Source: Buxus sempervirens | Lineage: Eukaryota; Streptophyta; Magnoliopsida; Buxales; Buxaceae | Direction: 5' to 3' | Assembly (NCBI GenBank): GCA_947561395.2 | Contig: OX387183.1 | Span: forward strand, 37,554,901 to 37,618,900 | Length of the DNA: 64,000 bases | In this document: one piece after another, positions 59,893-64,000 of the stretch | How the letters are laid out: each line of letters starts with the position of its first letter | Numbering within the stretch: the first letter of the stretch is position 1 | Notes under the pieces: model-generated | What the model was told of the DNA's origin: nothing | Database searches by the model: none | What the model saw: the letters and a program-made list of their open reading frames with translations, nothing else | Program-made: the position numbers and the translations under genes

Positions 59893-60838
59893 TGAAAATT
59901 CAGTGAATTTAGTAAAGAAGAAGAAGTTGATGCCACCACACTGCTACCACGCCGCTGCCACCCTGCTGGCAGCGCATAAGGGAATTCGTGTTTCGAAAGA
60001 AAGGTTCGTGCACCTGCCGTGTACTCTCCCGCTAGCAGCTCGCTAGCAGCGCGCTTTTAACTGATTCAACTTACTTTGAGCGGGACTTGAGTTCGCTACC
60101 AGCCGTCTACATCGATCGCTTCACGACGCTACCAGCGCTCGACGCGATCTGTGTTTTATTCTGTAAATAGACGAGTTGTAATTTTTAATTGTGACTTTTT
60201 TCTTTGGATCATTTGGTTTTCGAATCTTGAGGTGTTTGACATTCGATCAAATTTTCTTAAGAGAGTTGGCGATTGAGTGAGGGGGAGATCTGAGAGAGAT
60301 CGCCTGGAATTGAAGATAGAGGATTCTTCTTCAATTCGGAACTTCATCTGATCGTGTGATCGCCTGGACTGGTGATCGGCCTTGATTGATGCGTAGGTGG
60401 ATTCCTACTGCATTAGATCGTCTCAGTGGATTCTGAGAGGATTGCTGCGATCTGGATTGATCGTGTTTTGCAGCTTGTGGATTCAAGCTGTGTTGCAGTT
60501 CGTGGATTCGAACTGTGGATCACTGGTGAGTGATTGTTTGCGATCTGGACTGATCGTGTTCTGCAGCTTGTGGATTCAAGCTGTGTAGCAGTTCGTGGAT
60601 TCGAACTGTGGATTGCTGTTGAGTGAGTCAAATTGTAAAGGTTAAGTATGTACTCCTTTGTAATTGTCTTCTCATTCAATAGTGGATTTTGAAGGGTTAG
60701 TCGCCTCATATAGACTCGAGGTTTTTCCTGGATCTGGATCCAGGTTTCCTCGTATAATTCTTTGTGTACTGTTTCCGCATTGTTCAATTCTGAATTGTTA
60801 TAGATCGTGGACCTTAAGAGTAGTACTCTACTCTTTCA
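59893..60838 (+). repeat. 5' LTR of the copia element
   Basis: About 946 bp, ending CTCTTTCA two bases before the PBS. It contains the 93-bp duplicated hairpin block at 60447-60632. A start at 59928 (TGATGCC) is an alternative. Confidence 0.65.
60447..60632 (+). repeat. Two 93-bp units, each with two hairpins
   Basis: Units start at 60447 and 60540 (GCGATCTGG). Each has CAGCTTG/CAAGCTG (60471-60490 and 60564-60583) and CAGTTCG/CGAACTG (60496-60515 and 60589-60608). All four hairpins share the loop TGGATT, and the two stem types differ by paired changes. Confidence 0.92.
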
Positions 60839-60840
60839 AG

Positions 60841-60853
60841 TGGTATCAGAGCC
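60841..60853 (+). promoter_or_regulatory. Primer-binding site, tRNA initiator-Met type
   Basis: TGGTATCAGAGCC, two bases after the LTR end; complementary to the 3' end of initiator-Met tRNA. Confidence 0.9.
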
Positions 60854-60898
60854 TATTCACTTTGAATTGCTATACATAGTGTGATCTAGATCTATAGC

Positions 60899-63800
60899 AT
60901 GGATTTTGGAAAAGAAGGAGGATCTGCCTCTAGACCTCCTTTATTTGAAGGTAACAATTATTCTTACTAGAAAGCAAGAATGAGAGCTTACCTGAAATCA
61001 ATCGATGAGTGTGTCTGGCTCTCGGTTTGTAATGGTTATCATCCACCTGTGATCACAACAGAAGTAGGTGTTGTGATTCCTAAACCTCATGATCAGTGGA
61101 CTAAAACTGAATCTGATCATTGTGGATGGAATAACAAGGCAATGAATGCCTTATTTTGTGCTGTTAGTGTTGAGGAATTCAGGAGAATTTCCTCATGTGA
61201 AGTTGCTAAGGAAGCTTGGGACATTCTTGAGGTCACTCATGAAGGAACCTCAGCTGTCAAGCTTTCCAGACTTCAGAGACTTACTACATCTTTCGAAACT
61301 CTATATATGAAAGATGATGAGTCTTTTGATGAGTTTTATGCTAAACTCTCAGATATTGTTAATTCTAGTTTTAATCTTGGAGAAAAAATCTCTACATCAA
61401 AGGTTATTAGAAAAATCTTAAGATCTTTGCCTGAAAGATTCAGACCTAAAGTAACTGCAATACAAGAGGCAAAAGATGTAGATAACATGAGAATTGAAGA
61501 TCTGGTAGGATCTTTACAGACTTATGAGCTAGATCTGAATATTCCAAAAAGAAATAAAGGAATAGCTCTAAAATCTGTAAAATCTGTAAATACTGAAGAA
61601 TCAGATAATTTTGATGTTGATATGGATGAACTTGTTCTCTTAGCCAAAAAGTTTAAGAAAATGTTTAAAAAGAGACAATCCAATTCTTCATCATCCATGG
61701 ACAGATCAAATAGGAGACCTGATAAGAAAATTTCTGATCCAAGAAAGGAAAAGAAATTTTCTCAGAATGATGAAGTCCAATGCTACAAATGTAGAGGATT
61801 TGGACATGTTGCATCTGATTGTCCCTCAAAGGATAAAAAGAAAAAGACTAATTATCAGGTTACTTGGGATGACAGTAATACTGATAATTCTTCACAATCT
61901 GATGAGGATATCTCTGCAAATTTTACTGCTTTCAATTCTTTTTACTCATCCTCTTCTGGTAGTTCAATCTCTGGAATTGCAGGAGATAATAAAGAGACTT
62001 TATCAGATGATGAAGAAGAACTACAAGAAGCCTACAATCAGCTCTATAAGGAATTTAATAGAGCTCAGAAGAAAGTCAAGAAACTGAGTAAAAAATTGAA
62101 GGAATCAGAAACAGAGAAAAATAAAGCTATTGCAGAAATAGATTCAATAAATCAGAAGTTACTTGAAAGACATGCCAAAGAAGATTTTCTGGTAACTTCT
62201 TTAACTGAAAAAATTGAAAAACTAAAAGAAAAGGAAGTTCAGATCTCTGTACTTCAAGGTAAAGTGAGTGAACTTGAGAAAGTTATAAATTTAAGTAAAT
62301 CTGATGTTTCTGCAGGAAATCCTCAAATTAATGAGGAATCAATTTCAAAGGAAGTTCCTGAAAGCTCAAAGTCTGCTGAAAAAAGAATGAGTGTAAGTAA
62401 TCAAAACATGGAATCTTCACAGAAAATTTCTGCTGGAGAAGTAAGACCAACAGGTAAATCTTCAACTTCTGAGAAATCTAAATCTGTTCAGTTTAGAAAA
62501 ACTGACAAGTCTAGAAATGCTGATTTGTCTGAATATAGGTTCATACCTGTATGCCATCACTGCAATAAAAAGGGTCATATAAGACCAAAGTGTTATGCAC
62601 TATATGGTTTCCCTGATGGATATTTTGATAATAAGAGAAAGGTAAACCAAAGTCAATCCCTGGACTTATACAACAGATTTGACTCTCTGTTAAAAATGAC
62701 TGAAACATTAAATCAGGAAGTCTCAAAGCTGTCAAAAAAGCTTTCTTCAAAAACTCAAGTAGTTGATGAAAGTACTGTTCAGAAGACTCCTGAAAAACAG
62801 ATTTGGGTAAGAAAAGATTCATTAGTTGCTAATGTGGTTCATGTAGCCTTAGAAGCTCATGATGTCAACATGTGGTACTTGGACAGTGGTTGTTCAAGAC
62901 ACATGTGTGGTCATAAGGATATGTTCAGTACCTTTGAAGAATATTTTGGTGGAAGTGTTACTTTTGGTGATGGAAGCACTTCCCAAGTTAAAGGTAAAGG
63001 AACTGTTACAGGTCCAAATGGAGTTTGCTTAAAGAATGTTCTATTTGTATCTGGTTTGAAGGCAAATCTTATCAGTATTAGCCAATTATGTGATTCCAGA
63101 TTATTTGTTAATTTTACCAGAAAAGAATGCAAAATATTGGATAAATCTGGTAGAACTGTTCTTGTAGGTGAAAGAACAAGTGATAATTGCTATGGGATTA
63201 TTGGAAACAATGAGTGCTCTTTAAAATCCTCCATAGGCAATGAAATTGATTTGTGGCATAGAAGACTTGGCCACATTAACTATAGAGATTTGTCAAAAAT
63301 CTCTAAGTCTGAGCTGGTTAGAGGAATTCCCAAGTTTGGGAAAAATAAAAAGAAAGGAATGTGTGGTCCTTGCAACCAAGGAAAGCAAATCAAAGCCACA
63401 CACAAGAAAACCAACATTGTAGGAACATCAAGACCATTAGAACTGATTCATATGGATTTAATGGGACCTACAAAGACTGAGAGTCTGGGAGGAAAGAAAT
63501 ATATATTTGTTGCTGTAGATGACTACAGCAGATATACCTGGGTAGACTTTCTAAGAGAAAAATCTGAATGTTTCAACTGTTTTAAACATCTGTGCTGTCA
63601 AATTCAAGTTGAAAAGAACTTGCAAATAGGAAAGATTGTTAGAATCAGATCTGACCATGGGACAGAATTTGAGAATCAAATGTTTTCCAATTTCTGTGAA
63701 GAACAAGGAATCAAACATGAATTTTCTGCTCCTAAGACCCCACAACAAAATGGAGTTGTGGAAAGGAAGAACAGAGTTTTACAAGAAATGGCTAGAACCA

Positions 63801-64000
63801 TGATGATAGCCAAGAAAATTTCAACAAAATTCTGGGCTGAAGCTATAAACACTGCCTGTTACATCAGTAACAGAGTTTATATCAGATCTGGGTGGAAACA
63901 AACTCCCTATGAACTTTGGAAAGGAAAACAGCCAAACTTGAAATATTTCAAAGTATTTGGAAGTAAATGTTATATCTTAAGGGACAGAGAAAATCTAGGA
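60899..64000 (+). pseudogene. Ty1/copia gag-pol, one nonsense codon, C-terminus outside window
   Basis: ATG at 60899 (MDFGKEGG). The only stop in 1034 codons is TAG at 60968-60970 (codon 24), in NNYSY-stop-KARM where Trp is expected. Order: UBN2-type gag with WDILEVTHEGTSAVKLSRL; CCHC knuckle CYKCRGFGHVASDC (residue about 295); a charged coiled-coil stretch (about 375-465); a second, CHHCNKKGHIRPKC (about 552); protease YLDSGCSRHMCG (DSG at 662); integrase HHCC (WHRRLGH about 786, CGPCNQGK); and DDE residues (HMDLMGP, IRSDHGTEFE, VVERKNR). Reverse transcriptase and RNase H should follow beyond 64000. With a downstream Met at codon 28 the stop might be bypassed. Lineage (SIRE/Tork-like) is uncertain. 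Confidence 0.93.

Larger units (their letters stand above)
59893..64000 (+). mobile_element. Ty1/copia retrotransposon, 5' part, runs off right edge
   Basis: 5' LTR, PBS and a gag-pol frame in plus orientation, inserted into the Helitron Rep gene. The left boundary is tentative: TGAAAATT at 59893 forms a TGAAA/TTTCA inverted repeat with the LTR end at 60838. Confidence 0.85.

Noticed and set aside
60841..60853. Possible tRNA gene
   Set aside because: Only the 3' complement of initiator-Met tRNA is present, directly after an LTR; it is a primer-binding site.

Overview
The window looks like repeat-rich intergenic DNA from the nuclear genome of a flowering plant. It holds plant-type Ty3/gypsy and Ty1/copia retrotransposons, a rolling-circle Helitron whose Rep/helicase gene has introns, a small hAT-like element, and a fragment of a plant receptor-like kinase. 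I see no intact host gene, no rRNA or tRNA gene, and nothing bacterial or organellar. I cannot name the species.

Layout. At 1-1545 (minus) lies a decayed gypsy gag, with short tandem arrays behind it to 2308. Six copies of one giant-LTR family (here 'family A', sense termini TGTAAGCACC and GCGCACA) sit at about 2.3-15.56 kb (A1, interrupted), 22.73-28.01 (A2), 34.23-37.61 (A3), 40.88-44.11 (A4), 44.11-47.02 (A5) and 47.02-48.97 (A6). A1 is split by a young, nearly complete chromovirus (5690-15481): 2462-bp LTRs that differ at 5 positions, TSD ATTTT, PBS, PPT, and a gag-pol broken only by two TAG codons. At 17.2-21.2 kb there are two LTR copies of family C around a large inverted repeat. A decayed copia element (about 21.7-31.0 kb, minus) is split inside its reverse transcriptase by A2, which is bounded by TSD CGTAT and itself holds another LTR (family D). 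A chromovirus-like LTR (B1, 32.4-39.36 kb) contains A3 and an array of about 98-bp units.

From 39.4 kb to the right edge the elements are stacked like unclosed brackets: an older LTR (from 32166), B2 (39466), A4, A5, A6, a Helitron (48972, minus) and a copia (about 59.89 kb, plus, running off the window). Within the Helitron are a solo chromovirus LTR (50755-52998, TSD AAAAT), a receptor-kinase fragment, a gag fragment and the Rep/helicase pseudogene.

The most interesting signal is a set of short perfect hairpins in family A and D LTRs. One cluster lies just upstream of a TATA box and a second about 2 kb downstream. The stems vary between copies by paired substitutions (for example TGTATCCGGC/GCCGGATACA, TGTATCCGAC/GTCGGATACA, TGTAGCCGAC/GTCGGCTACA), and several copies use a wholly different stem at the same place. 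Structure seems to be kept while sequence turns over. Similar paired-stem hairpins occur in a copia LTR and in the 38-kb array. No known function is assigned here.
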